Shown here: in pieces, positions 7,198-13,710 of the stretch
Position numbering within the stretch: the stretch's first letter is position 1
Layout: each line of letters starts with the position of its first letter
From: an uncultured Gammaproteobacteria bacterium
GTDB lineage: Bacteria > Pseudomonadota > Gammaproteobacteria > Steroidobacterales > JABDMI01
Length of the DNA stretch: 13,710 nucleotides
Reading direction: 5' to 3'
NCBI GenBank assembly: GCA_938039225.1
Contig: CALHVH010000036.1
Location: 1 to 13,710, forward strand
Notes under the pieces: generated by a model
Told to the model about the DNA's origin: nothing
Databases searched by the model: none
What the model saw: the letters and a program-made list of their open reading frames with translations, nothing else
Position numbers and translations under genes: made by a program

Positions 7198-8409
7198 ATG
7201 GAATTTGAATACACAGATAAAGTGAAAGACTTAATATCACAAGTCAAAGGGTTTATTGATACGCATATCATCCCAAATCAGGAGTTATTTGAAGAACAGT
7301 TAGTTAAAAATAGATGGAGCACGCCACCTATTGTTGATGAGTTAAAGGCCAAGGCAAAAGCCCAGGGCTTATGGAATTTCTTTTTACCACCAGCCTATGA
7401 AGAGTCTCCTGGTTTAACTAATTTAGAGTACGCGCCACTAGCTGAAGAAATGGGTAAAGTGATTTGGGCGTCTGAGGTGTTCAATTGTGCAGCTCCTGAT
7501 ACAGGCAATATGGAAGTTCTAGCACGATATGGTAATGCGGAACAAAAGAAACAATATTTAGAGCCATTATTAAATGGTGAAATTCGTTCAGCCTTCGCCA
7601 TGACCGAACCAAAAGTGGGTTCTAGTGACGCGACTAATATTGAAACTTCTATCATTCGTGATGGCGATGACTATGTAATTAATGGACATAAGTTTTATAT
7701 TTCTGGCGCTTGTCGTGAGCAATGTAAAGTTATGATCGTAATGGGTAAAAGTGATCCGGACGGGGAAAATCGTTATACCCAGCAGTCGATGATTCTTGTT
7801 CCTATGGACACACCGGGCGTTGATGTCAAGCGCCCAATGCAAGTCTTAGGCTATGATGATGCACCTGAAGGTCATGCGGAAATAATTTTTGATAATGTAC
7901 GTGTACCTAAAGAAAATTTAATTTTGGGTGAGGGTAAAGGATTTGAAATTGCCCAAGGTCGCTTAGGTCCTGGTCGCATTCATCATTGCATGCGCATGAT
8001 TGGTGTAGCCCAAGTTGCTTTGGATATGATGTGTGAACGTGCAAATTCTCGAGTTGTATTTGGACGTCCTCTTATCAAGAACCAATCGGTAAGAGAAGAT
8101 ATTGCTATGTCCGCTTGTGAAATCGAGCAAGCTAGATTAATGACGCTTAAAGCGGCTTCTCGCATGGATACGCATGGCAATAAAGTAGCTAAAGAACTCA
8201 TTGCAATGATTAAAATTATCGTACCGAATATGACTATTCGTGTACTAGAGCGCTCAATGCAAATTCATGGTGCTGTTGGTCTTAGTCAAGATACACCATT
8301 AGCCCATATGTACGCATATGCTAGAACCTTACGTCTAGCAGATGGTCCCGACCAAGTACACATGATGCAGTTGGGTCGTAACCTCGCTGCTACCTATGTT
8401 AAAGTTTAA
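7198..8409 (+). CDS. Acyl-CoA dehydrogenase, ACAD10/ACAD11-like
   Basis: This 403-residue FAD-dependent acyl-CoA dehydrogenase has the normal three-part layout. There is an alpha-helical N-domain to about residue 125, a middle beta-domain with AFAMTEPKVGSSDATN at about 132-147, and a C-terminal alpha-domain with FGRPLIKNQ and MQIHGAVGLSQDTPLA. In the C-terminal LADGPDQVH segment Asp382 occupies the position of the catalytic Glu of medium-chain acyl-CoA dehydrogenase; this arrangement is typical of ACAD10/11-type enzymes. Known relatives (LvaC of Pseudomonas, mammalian ACAD10/11) process 4-phosphoacyl-CoA made from 4-hydroxyacyl-CoA. The gene directly downstream encodes the matching kinase, only 33 bp away, which supports this specialised role over ordinary fatty-acid oxidation. 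A GGA-type ribosome binding site precedes the ATG. Chain length and exact substrate are unknown. Confidence 0.93.
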   Translation: MEFEYTDKVKDLISQVKGFIDTHIIPNQELFEEQLVKNRWSTPPIVDELKAKAKAQGLWNFFLPPAYEESPGLTNLEYAPLAEEMGKVIWASEVFNCAAPDTGNMEVLARYGNAEQKKQYLEPLLNGEIRSAFAMTEPKVGSSDATNIETSIIRDGDDYVINGHKFYISGACREQCKVMIVMGKSDPDGENRYTQQSMILVPMDTPGVDVKRPMQVLGYDDAPEGHAEIIFDNVRVPKENLILGEGKGFEIAQGRLGPGRIHHCMRMIGVAQVALDMMCERANSRVVFGRPLIKNQSVREDIAMSACEIEQARLMTLKAASRMDTHGNKVAKELIAMIKIIVPNMTIRVLERSMQIHGAVGLSQDTPLAHMYAYARTLRLADGPDQVHMMQLGRNLAATYVKV

Positions 8410-8442
8410 TTCTTAACAAATTAATTTAATACAGAGATAGCT

Positions 8443-9471
8443 ATGTCCGCAGTAGATTCACTAGATGAAGTTAAATTAGCCGCTTATTTAGAAGCCCATG
8501 TTGAAGGCTTTAAAGGTCCTCTTACAGCAAATAAATTCAAAGGGGGACAATCTAATCCCACTTTCAAAATCGATGCGGCGTCAGGAAGTTATGTTTTAAG
8601 ACGTCAACCACCAGGTAAACTTTTACCTTCGGCACATGCGGTCGATAGAGAGTTTCGAGTTTTAGCTGCACTGAAAAACACAGATGTTCCGGTTGGACAA
8701 GTTTATCATTTGTGTGAAGATCGAGATGTAATCGGTTCAATGTTTTATCTAATGGAATTTTTGGATGGTAATATTCATTGGAATCCTGCATTGCATGAAG
8801 TAGATGAACAAACGCGTATTGGGATGTATGCTGAAATGAATCGTGTTTTGGCAATTTTATCTTCGGTTGATATAAATAAAGTTGGTTTAGCAGATTATGG
8901 AAAGCCAGGTAATTATTATCAACGTCAACTAAGTCGATGGACCAAACAATATCGTGCCAGTGAGATTGATAAGATTCCAGCAATGGATAAATTAATTGCA
9001 TGGCTAGAAGCTAATATGCCTGAAGACGATGGGCAAGTAGCTTTATCGCATGGTGATTATCGTTTAGATAATGTCATGTTTGATAAAGAGAACAAAAAAA
9101 TAATTGCTGTTCTTGACTGGGAATTGTCTACTTTGGGTCATCCTTACGCTGATTTAGCTTATCAATGTATGAGTTTACGTTTACCGGGTGGTATGGGTAA
9201 TATGTCAGGTTTATACGGAGTTGATCGTGCCGAACTTAATATTCCAAGTGAAGAAGAGTACGTTGCTATGTTTTGTGAACGTAAAGGTATAGAATCTATA
9301 CCACACTGGGAATTTTACTTAGCATTTTGCTTCTTCCGTTTGGGAGCCATTGCACAAGGTGTTGCAAAACGTGCTGCCGACGGTAATGCTTCAAGCAAGC
9401 AAGCAGCTCAAGTTGGTGCTTTTGTTGGTCCATTGGCAGAAATGGCTTTGCAAGCAATAGCTAAAGCTTAA
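8443..9471 (+). CDS. APH-fold phosphotransferase, ACAD10/11 kinase-domain-like
   Basis: This 342-residue kinase has the aminoglycoside-phosphotransferase fold. The catalytic loop is HGDYRLDN at 203-210 (Asp205 catalytic, Asn210 metal-binding), and the second metal-binding motif is VLDWELSTLGHP with Asp225. The N-lobe segment YVLRRQPPGKLLPSAHAVDRE at 50-70 and the middle segment RWTKQY...IPAMDKL closely resemble the kinase domain of animal ACAD11. The likely substrate is therefore a hydroxyacyl-CoA (4-hydroxy in the known cases), not an antibiotic. The product would be a phosphoacyl-CoA passed to the dehydrogenase encoded just upstream. In animals these domains are fused with the kinase first; here they are separate genes with the dehydrogenase first. 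The ATG has only a weak AGAG-type ribosome binding site, so coupling to the upstream gene is plausible. Confidence 0.92.
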   Translation: MSAVDSLDEVKLAAYLEAHVEGFKGPLTANKFKGGQSNPTFKIDAASGSYVLRRQPPGKLLPSAHAVDREFRVLAALKNTDVPVGQVYHLCEDRDVIGSMFYLMEFLDGNIHWNPALHEVDEQTRIGMYAEMNRVLAILSSVDINKVGLADYGKPGNYYQRQLSRWTKQYRASEIDKIPAMDKLIAWLEANMPEDDGQVALSHGDYRLDNVMFDKENKKIIAVLDWELSTLGHPYADLAYQCMSLRLPGGMGNMSGLYGVDRAELNIPSEEEYVAMFCERKGIESIPHWEFYLAFCFFRLGAIAQGVAKRAADGNASSKQAAQVGAFVGPLAEMALQAIAKA

Positions 9472-9485
9472 ATAAATTATTTTTT

Positions 9486-9983
9486 ATGATTATATTAATT
9501 GAATTGATATTTGGAGCCCTGGCACTAACCGGCGGCTATTATGTGATAAAAGGTGTGACGCGCAAAGAAGTTGAGAAAGATTTGCAGCTAGAGCAAATTT
9601 CTGAAACGGTTGAAGAGATGGTTGAAGAAGACTTCACTGAGCTAAAGCGAAATGATTTGATTAAAGACATCATTCATCATCAGCTAACGGGTGCTCGCCA
9701 TCAAGAATTTAAACAACGTTTAATTAAAGTCCATAAACATTTTAATGCGATTAATTTTAAGCACCCTAGAGCGCATACTTTTTATAATACGATGTTGCCA
9801 AAATTATTGGAAACCAAAGACGCTCAAGTCGAACTAGCTAAACATTCTGATAAAAAAATTGATACCACTGAAATGTATGATGCGTTAATTGAATGGATGG
9901 ACGAGGTTATTGAAAACAAAATTAATAAACTTGAGTCTGAAGCAGAGATTAATGCCAAGGTTATTACGCTACTTACAAAGTAA
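9486..9983 (+). CDS. Small membrane-anchored protein of unknown function
   Basis: I do not recognise this 165-residue protein. It has one N-terminal hydrophobic segment (about residues 2-23, IILIELIFGALALTGGYYV) followed by a basic turn (KGVTRKE), which predicts a single membrane anchor with the remainder in the cytoplasm. Next comes an acidic helix-prone stretch (EQISETVEEMVEEDF, about 36-50), then a charged, mostly helical region with histidines (HHQLTGARH, VHKHF). The C-terminal part (IENKINKLESEAEI) could form a coiled coil. No catalytic motif is visible. The gene starts 14 bp after the kinase stop and its stop shares one base with the cupin start, so it belongs to the same transcription unit. 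The start lacks a visible Shine-Dalgarno sequence, but the membrane segment directly after it supports this ATG. A role as accessory or scaffold to the kinase or dehydrogenase is only a guess. Confidence 0.75.
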   Translation: MIILIELIFGALALTGGYYVIKGVTRKEVEKDLQLEQISETVEEMVEEDFTELKRNDLIKDIIHHQLTGARHQEFKQRLIKVHKHFNAINFKHPRAHTFYNTMLPKLLETKDAQVELAKHSDKKIDTTEMYDALIEWMDEVIENKINKLESEAEINAKVITLLTK

Positions 9984-10351
9984 TGATGATTATGAAAACA
10001 ATTAACTTTGCAGAAAAATTTGAAAAATTTTCAGACTACTGGACACCAAAAGTTATTGCTGAAATGAATGATTATCAATTTAAGTTAGCTAAAGTTAAGG
10101 GCGAGTTTGTATGGCATTCTCATGCAGAAACGGATGAGACTTTTATTGTAATTAAAGGGCAATTAAATATTGCACTTCGTGATGGCGAGGTTAGCCTTTC
10201 TGAGGGCGAAATGTATATTGTTCCCAAAGGGGTAGAACATAAACCCTATGCTCAAAATGAGTGTGAAATACTTCTGATTGAACCGAAAAACATAGTTAAT
10301 ACTGGCGAATCCGGTGGTGAACTGACTGCACAAAATGATGTGTGGATTTAA
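9983..10351 (+). CDS. Single-domain cupin protein
   Basis: This small cytoplasmic beta-barrel protein of 119-122 residues carries both cupin motifs intact. Motif 1 is GEFVWHSHAETDETFIVIKG, with metal ligands His45, His47 and Glu52. Motif 2 is GEMYIVPKGVEHKP, with His86. All four metal ligands are present, so it can bind a divalent metal and could be an enzyme (isomerase or dioxygenase type) or a small-molecule binder; no specific reaction can be assigned. ATG codons at 9983, 9986 and 9992 are in frame. The one at 9992 (MKTINFAEKF) matches the usual family N-terminus, while 9983 overlaps the upstream stop as TAATG and suggests coupling. An MDR oxidoreductase gene follows 17 bp downstream. Confidence 0.85.
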   Translation: MMIMKTINFAEKFEKFSDYWTPKVIAEMNDYQFKLAKVKGEFVWHSHAETDETFIVIKGQLNIALRDGEVSLSEGEMYIVPKGVEHKPYAQNECEILLIEPKNIVNTGESGGELTAQNDVWI

Positions 10352-10368
10352 ATAAAGAGACAAATTGA

Positions 10369-11343
10369 ATGAAAGCTATTGTATGTGAGAAATTTGCCAG
10401 TGTTGATGAACTAATTTATCAAGAGCTACCTGACCCTGTTGCTAAAAAAGGTGAAATTGTGGTGGATATAAATGCCATAGGCGTTAATTATCCAGATGGC
10501 TTGATGGTGCAGGGTCTCTATCAAATGAAACCTGATTTTCCATTTATCCCAGGTTCTGAGGCCGCAGGTATTGTTTCGCAGGTGGGCGATGGAGTTAGTC
10601 ATCTTAGTGTTGGTGATCGTGTGATCGCTTTGGGAATGTTGGGCATGTATGCCAGTAAAGCGGCCATTAATGCTCGTATGTGTTTTCCAATTCCAAATGG
10701 TATTAGTAATGAAGAAGCAGCAGGTTTACTCACTGCTCATGCAACAGCCCATCACGCCTTAAGACAAAGAGCCAATTTACAAGCAGGTGAAACATTATTA
10801 GTTACTGGTGCAGCTGGTGGTACTGGTTTAGCTGCCGTGCAAATTGGTAAAGCTATTGGCGCAACTGTTATTGCGGTTTGTTCTACTCAAGAAAAAATTG
10901 ATTTAGCCATAGCCAATGGGGCAGATCATGCCATTAATTATTCTGAAAAGGATTTAAAAACTGAGATTAAAGCGCTTACCGATGGTAAGGGTGTTGATGT
11001 GGCTTACGACGTGGTTGGCGGTGATGCCTTTGATGCTTGTAGTAGAGCAATGGCATGGAATGGTCGATTGTTAGTTATTGGTTTTGCTTCCGGTACGATT
11101 CCTAAGCTGCCCATTAATTTGACCCTTGTGAAAGGTTATTCATTGGTCGGTGTTTTTTGGGGAGCCTTTACCCAAAAAGAGCCACAAGCTTTTATGGCTA
11201 ATATGCAAGAACTGGTTAAATGGTACCTAGAAGGTAAAGTTAAGGTGCATGTCGATGAAATATTTCCTTTGGAAAAAGCAGCTGATGCCCTTAAGAAAGT
11301 TTTAGGACGTGAGGCTAAAGGGAAAATCGTTCTTAAGCCTTAA
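10369..11343 (+). CDS. NADPH:quinone oxidoreductase-type MDR protein (zinc-independent)
   Basis: This 324-residue protein belongs to the medium-chain dehydrogenase/reductase superfamily, quinone oxidoreductase branch. A GroES-like N-domain contains GVNYPDGL (38-45) and FPFIPGSEAAGIV, without the cysteines or zinc-lobe residues of zinc alcohol dehydrogenases. The Rossmann domain has VTGAAGGTGLAAVQIGKAIG (about 145-164), the variant glycine motif of this branch, and NADPH use is likely. Family members reduce quinones, enones or enoyl thioesters. Because it sits 17 bp after the cupin gene in an acyl-CoA cluster, reduction of an unsaturated acyl intermediate is an attractive role, though not shown. 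An AAAGAG-type ribosome binding site precedes the ATG. The 65-bp palindromic repeat begins 8 bp after the stop. Confidence 0.92.
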   Translation: MKAIVCEKFASVDELIYQELPDPVAKKGEIVVDINAIGVNYPDGLMVQGLYQMKPDFPFIPGSEAAGIVSQVGDGVSHLSVGDRVIALGMLGMYASKAAINARMCFPIPNGISNEEAAGLLTAHATAHHALRQRANLQAGETLLVTGAAGGTGLAAVQIGKAIGATVIAVCSTQEKIDLAIANGADHAINYSEKDLKTEIKALTDGKGVDVAYDVVGGDAFDACSRAMAWNGRLLVIGFASGTIPKLPINLTLVKGYSLVGVFWGAFTQKEPQAFMANMQELVKWYLEGKVKVHVDEIFPLEKAADALKKVLGREAKGKIVLKP

Positions 11344-11351
11344 ACAATATT

Positions 11352-11416
11352 CGTCATTGCGAGAAGCAACGCGACGAAGCAATCTGAGATTGCCGCGCCT
11401 ACGGCTCGCAATGACG
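11352..11416. repeat. 65-bp palindromic repeat element (CGTCATTGCGAG family)
   Basis: The element is bounded by perfect 12-bp inverted arms, CGTCATTGCGAG at 11352-11363 and CTCGCAATGACG at 11405-11416. A second, nested perfect dyad lies at its centre, GCAATCT (11379-11385) and AGATTGC (11387-11393) around G11386. It is clearly more GC-rich than its surroundings. From memory, sequences of this type (CGTCATTGCGAG near one end, GAAGCAATCT within) recur as interspersed intergenic repeats in many proteobacterial genomes, like REP or small MITE-type elements. Only one copy is visible in this window. It lies between the MDR and SDR genes and would fold into a strong hairpin in RNA. No T-tract follows, so an intrinsic terminator is not indicated; effects on mRNA stability or attenuation are possible. 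Confidence 0.85.
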
Positions 11417-11449
11417 GTAAATAAACATTAAATATTAAAGAGAAAAACT

Positions 11450-12214
11450 ATGGCTACAAATTTATTTGATTTAACAGGAAAAATCGCATTAGTAACCGGT
11501 GCTAGTCGCGGCATTGGTGAATCCATTGCAAAGCTTTTAGCTGAACAAGGGGCTCATGTCATCGTTTCTAGCCGTAAAATTGCTGGCTGCCAACGTGTTG
11601 TTGATGAGATTAAAGAAGCGGGTAATTCGGCTGAAGCACATCCATGTCATGTAGGCGAAATGGATCAAATTAGTGAGATATTTTCTTATATTAAAGAGAA
11701 ACATGGCAAGTTGGATATTTTAGTAAATAATGCTGCTGCAAATCCACACTTTGGGCATGTGTTTGAGACTGATTTAGAGGCTTATAATAAAACGGTTGAT
11801 GTCAATATTCGCGGTTACTTCTTTATGAGTATCGAGGGTGGCAAATTAATGAAAGAGAACGGGGGCGGTAGTATTATCAATACAGCGTCGGTTAATGCTC
11901 TTCAACCTGGTCATCATCAAGCGATTTATTCGATTACTAAAGCTGCAGTCGTGAATATGACTAAGGCTTTTGCCAAAGAATGTGCTCAGTTTGGGATTCG
12001 TGTAAACGCCTTATTGCCAGGTTTAACTAAGACCAAATTTGCAGGTGCATTATTCGACAATGATAATATGTATAAAATGGCGATGGCCGTAATACCAATG
12101 AAACGTCATGCGGTACCAGATGAGATGGCAGGAACCGTGTTATATTTAGCATCAGAAGCAAGTAGCTATACTACGGGTCAAAGTATTGTGGTTGATGGTG
12201 GGTTTACCGTATAA
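11450..12214 (+). CDS. SDR family oxidoreductase
   Basis: This 254-residue classical short-chain dehydrogenase/reductase has the cofactor motif TGASRGIG at 16-23, a basic SRK triplet at 41-43 after beta-2 that favours NADP(H), and the NNAAANP motif at about 93-99. The catalytic set is Asn119, Ser147, Tyr160 and Lys164 (YSITK). The typical PG motif follows at 190-191 (LLPGLTKT). Length is normal. The ATG has an AAAGAG ribosome binding site. Substrate is not evident; oxidation of a hydroxyacyl-CoA or reduction of a keto compound would fit the cluster. A short-chain dehydrogenase (LvaD) also accompanies the kinase/dehydrogenase pair in the Pseudomonas levulinate operon, though orthology is not claimed. 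The gene is about 106 bp after the MDR gene, across the palindromic repeat, so it may be co-transcribed or have its own promoter. Confidence 0.92.
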   Translation: MATNLFDLTGKIALVTGASRGIGESIAKLLAEQGAHVIVSSRKIAGCQRVVDEIKEAGNSAEAHPCHVGEMDQISEIFSYIKEKHGKLDILVNNAAANPHFGHVFETDLEAYNKTVDVNIRGYFFMSIEGGKLMKENGGGSIINTASVNALQPGHHQAIYSITKAAVVNMTKAFAKECAQFGIRVNALLPGLTKTKFAGALFDNDNMYKMAMAVIPMKRHAVPDEMAGTVLYLASEASSYTTGQSIVVDGGFTV

Positions 12215-12236
12215 ATTTTTATCAAAAATAAGTCTT

Positions 12237-12242
12237 AAGGAG
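12237..12242 (+). promoter_or_regulatory. Ribosome binding site fixing the lipoprotein start
   Basis: A consensus AAGGAG is followed by a 6-nt spacer and the ATG at 12249. This rules in favour of 12249 over an in-frame ATG at 12186 that lies inside the SDR gene and would hide the signal peptide. Confidence 0.75.
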
Positions 12243-12248
12243 CAGGTT

Positions 12249-12764
12249 ATGAGAACAGTAGTTATTTATTTTTCTGGCCTGCTTTTTTTATGCCTAGCGG
12301 CTTGCTCTGAGCCTTCAGTCGATACTAGTTCACCAGTACTTACACCTATATCAAATCAACAAGCTGAATTGATTCTAACTATAGATACCAATGGCGGTTG
12401 TATGATGATGGGGCCTAATTGCCCACGCTATGAACTCATGTCGGATGGTAGCTTTAAGGTGTTGCGTCAGGCAGCCGGTGAAATTGCTAACTCAGGACAA
12501 GTCGATATGCAATTAGTTGAGCAATGGTTGAATGTTGCAAATAAAACTGACTTCAAAGCCTTGCTTGCTAGTCTTGGAGAGGGTGAATGTCGTGCTTGTT
12601 ATGACGGTGTTGATGTCAATTATACAATTCTACCCCAAGCAAAAAATATAAATATAACTAGTACTGAGTATGAGTTTTCTCCAACCCAAGACTTTTTTAG
12701 AGTTTCAAACGCAGTGCATGTAGCGATGCGTGAAGCAGCACCATTAAGTATAAAATCTAGATAA
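12249..12764 (+). CDS. Putative outer-membrane lipoprotein
   Basis: The 171-residue product begins MRTVVIYFSGLLFLCLAACS, a signal sequence ending in the lipobox LAAC with Cys19 as the lipidated residue. Ser at +2 rather than Asp suggests transport to the outer membrane. After a Ser/Thr/Pro-rich linker, the mature domain contains GGCMMMGPNCPRYELMSDGS and, further on, GECRACYDG; these four cysteines could form disulfides in the periplasm. The C.....CP.Y.....DG pattern resembles DUF6438-type domains, but I cannot confirm this. No enzyme motif is seen. An in-frame upstream ATG at 12186 would overlap the SDR gene and lengthen the protein to 192 residues; the strong ribosome binding site and signal peptide both argue against it. 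Function is unknown and no link to the upstream metabolic genes is apparent. Confidence 0.85.
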   Translation: MRTVVIYFSGLLFLCLAACSEPSVDTSSPVLTPISNQQAELILTIDTNGGCMMMGPNCPRYELMSDGSFKVLRQAAGEIANSGQVDMQLVEQWLNVANKTDFKALLASLGEGECRACYDGVDVNYTILPQAKNINITSTEYEFSPTQDFFRVSNAVHVAMREAAPLSIKSR

Positions 12765-12853
12765 TCTAATTTCGTTTCGCTTAGCAAGTTGAATGAGTGA
12801 TAATCAACAGCTCTAAGGTTTTATTAACTATCACCACCCAAAAGGATTCTGTA

Positions 12854-13710
12854 ATGTTTAAGAAAATGAACAACTATTCGCTCAGCGTGATGCTTAGTCT
12901 ATTGGCAAGTTTTTTTGTAAGTCAGACTATCAGTGCTGATGAGCCTATGGATGGTGAAAAGCAAGATGCAAGAAAGTTTACCTCGGAGCGTATATTTGAT
13001 TTGGAATATGCAGATGCACCACAAGTGTCACCAGATGGAAATACCGTTGTGTACTCGCGTCGATCAATGGATAAGTTCACAGATAGAGTAGTAAGTAATT
13101 TGTGGCATATAGACCTTAAGACTGGAAAACACCGTCCCTTAATCAATGGTCAGAGTTCAGTATCATCTGTACGATGGTCTCCTACTGGTGATCGGATTGT
13201 TTACTTAACTGCGGTAAAAGGAAAACCAAGTTTACGAATTCGCTACATGGACACAGGTGACAGTTTTGCCATTGCCCAACTAGAACGTGGACCTTCCGCT
13301 CCTGTATGGTCTCCCGATGGCAAGCAGATTGCCTTTACGATGTTAGTCCCATCAAAAAAGAAAACTTTTGCTAAGCCTATTGCCGCTCCAAAAGGAGCAG
13401 AATGGGCAAAGCCAGTAAATGTGTATGACGACTTAATGTTCCGCTTTGATGGTGCGGGCTATCTTGAAAAAGGCACGCGACATATTTTTGTGGTGAGTGC
13501 TGATGGAGGCACGCCAAGACAAGTGACTGATGGGGATAATGGTTTTAGTAGCCCTTCATGGTTATCTAATAATAGTTTAGTGGTGCAGGGTAATGATGTT
13601 AAGAATGCCTATTTAGACCCAATTGAGTCTGAATTGTATAAAGTTAATTTGCGAGATTTATCTCGTACGGTCTTAACCTCACGCGATGGTCCCGATGTGT
13701 CACCCAAAGT
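12854..13710 (+). CDS. S9-family (prolyl oligopeptidase-like) peptidase, N-terminal part only
   Basis: An open frame starts at the ATG at 12854 and continues for 285 codons to the right edge without a stop. It opens with a Sec signal peptide (basic MFKKMNN, a hydrophobic core, likely cleavage after ISA near residue 28), so the protein is exported to the periplasm or beyond. The visible mature part is a beta-propeller with repeats of the PD40/WD40-like type: APQVSPDGNTVVYS (about 55-68), VRWSPTGDRIVYL (106-118) and VWSPDGKQIAFT (151-162). This is the N-terminal domain of secreted dipeptidyl aminopeptidase/acylaminoacyl peptidases. The alpha/beta-hydrolase domain with the catalytic Ser-Asp-His lies outside the window, so activity cannot be verified here. 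An AAAGGA ribosome binding site precedes the start. About 89 bp separate it from the lipoprotein gene, with no clear terminator or promoter. Confidence 0.87.
   Translation, partial: MFKKMNNYSLSVMLSLLASFFVSQTISADEPMDGEKQDARKFTSERIFDLEYADAPQVSPDGNTVVYSRRSMDKFTDRVVSNLWHIDLKTGKHRPLINGQSSVSSVRWSPTGDRIVYLTAVKGKPSLRIRYMDTGDSFAIAQLERGPSAPVWSPDGKQIAFTMLVPSKKKTFAKPIAAPKGAEWAKPVNVYDDLMFRFDGAGYLEKGTRHIFVVSADGGTPRQVTDGDNGFSSPSWLSNNSLVVQGNDVKNAYLDPIESELYKVNLRDLSRTVLTSRDGPDVSPK

Noticed and set aside
8564..9001. 145-codon open frame on the minus strand
   Set aside because: It is entirely antisense to the APH-fold kinase gene, has no recognisable domain, and its composition reads like the complement of a coding strand.
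8443..9471. Aminoglycoside resistance gene
   Set aside because: The fold is APH, but the sequence follows the ACAD10/11 kinase type and the neighbour is the matching acyl-CoA dehydrogenase, so antibiotic phosphorylation is unlikely.
12788..12811. GTTGA...TCAAC dyad and GATAAT as a promoter or operator before the S9 peptidase gene
   Set aside because: The stem is 5 bp with an 11-nt loop, and no -35 hexamer is well placed; too weak to annotate.
12922..13146. 74-codon minus-strand open frame
   Set aside because: It is antisense to the signal-peptide-bearing S9 peptidase gene, whose beta-propeller repeats are clear.

Overview
The window looks like an AT-rich gammaproteobacterial chromosome. The evidence is the gammaproteobacterial style of the valyl-tRNA synthetase, the TgpA/DUF58/MoxR trio, an outer-membrane-type lipoprotein and a secreted S9 peptidase. 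I cannot name the genus. I see no rRNA, tRNA, CRISPR array, transposase or prophage gene. Coding is dense and colinear on each side of one divergent control region at 6297-6438.

Left arm, minus strand, in transcription order: a LysR-type regulator (5397-6296), valS (2419-5229), a MoxR-type AAA+ ATPase starting with GTG (1465-2394), a DUF58 protein (437-1441), and the 5' part of a TgpA/DUF3488 transglutaminase-like membrane protein that runs off the left edge (1-440). Gaps from valS onward are 24 bp, 23 bp and a 4-bp overlap, so these four genes could be one transcript.

Right arm, plus strand: a histidine phosphatase-fold protein (6439-7143), an ACAD10/11-like acyl-CoA dehydrogenase (7198-8409), an ACAD10/11-like APH-fold kinase (8443-9471), a small membrane-anchored protein of unknown function (9486-9983), a one-domain cupin (9983-10351), a zinc-free quinone oxidoreductase-type MDR (10369-11343), a 65-bp palindromic repeat (11352-11416), an SDR oxidoreductase (11450-12214), a lipoprotein (12249-12764) and the 5' part of an S9-family peptidase that leaves the right edge (12854-13710).

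The most interesting part is 6439-12214. The dehydrogenase and kinase are separate-gene versions of the two domains fused in animal ACAD10 and ACAD11. The same enzyme pair (LvaC with LvaA) handles 4-hydroxyacyl-CoA in the Pseudomonas levulinate pathway. I infer that the cluster activates hydroxyacyl-CoA thioesters by phosphorylation and sends them into beta-oxidation. The MDR and SDR would supply redox steps, and the divergent LysR protein would be the likely regulator. No acyl-CoA ligase, thiolase or transporter is in view, so substrate entry is not explained here. The lipoprotein and S9 peptidase appear unrelated to this pathway.
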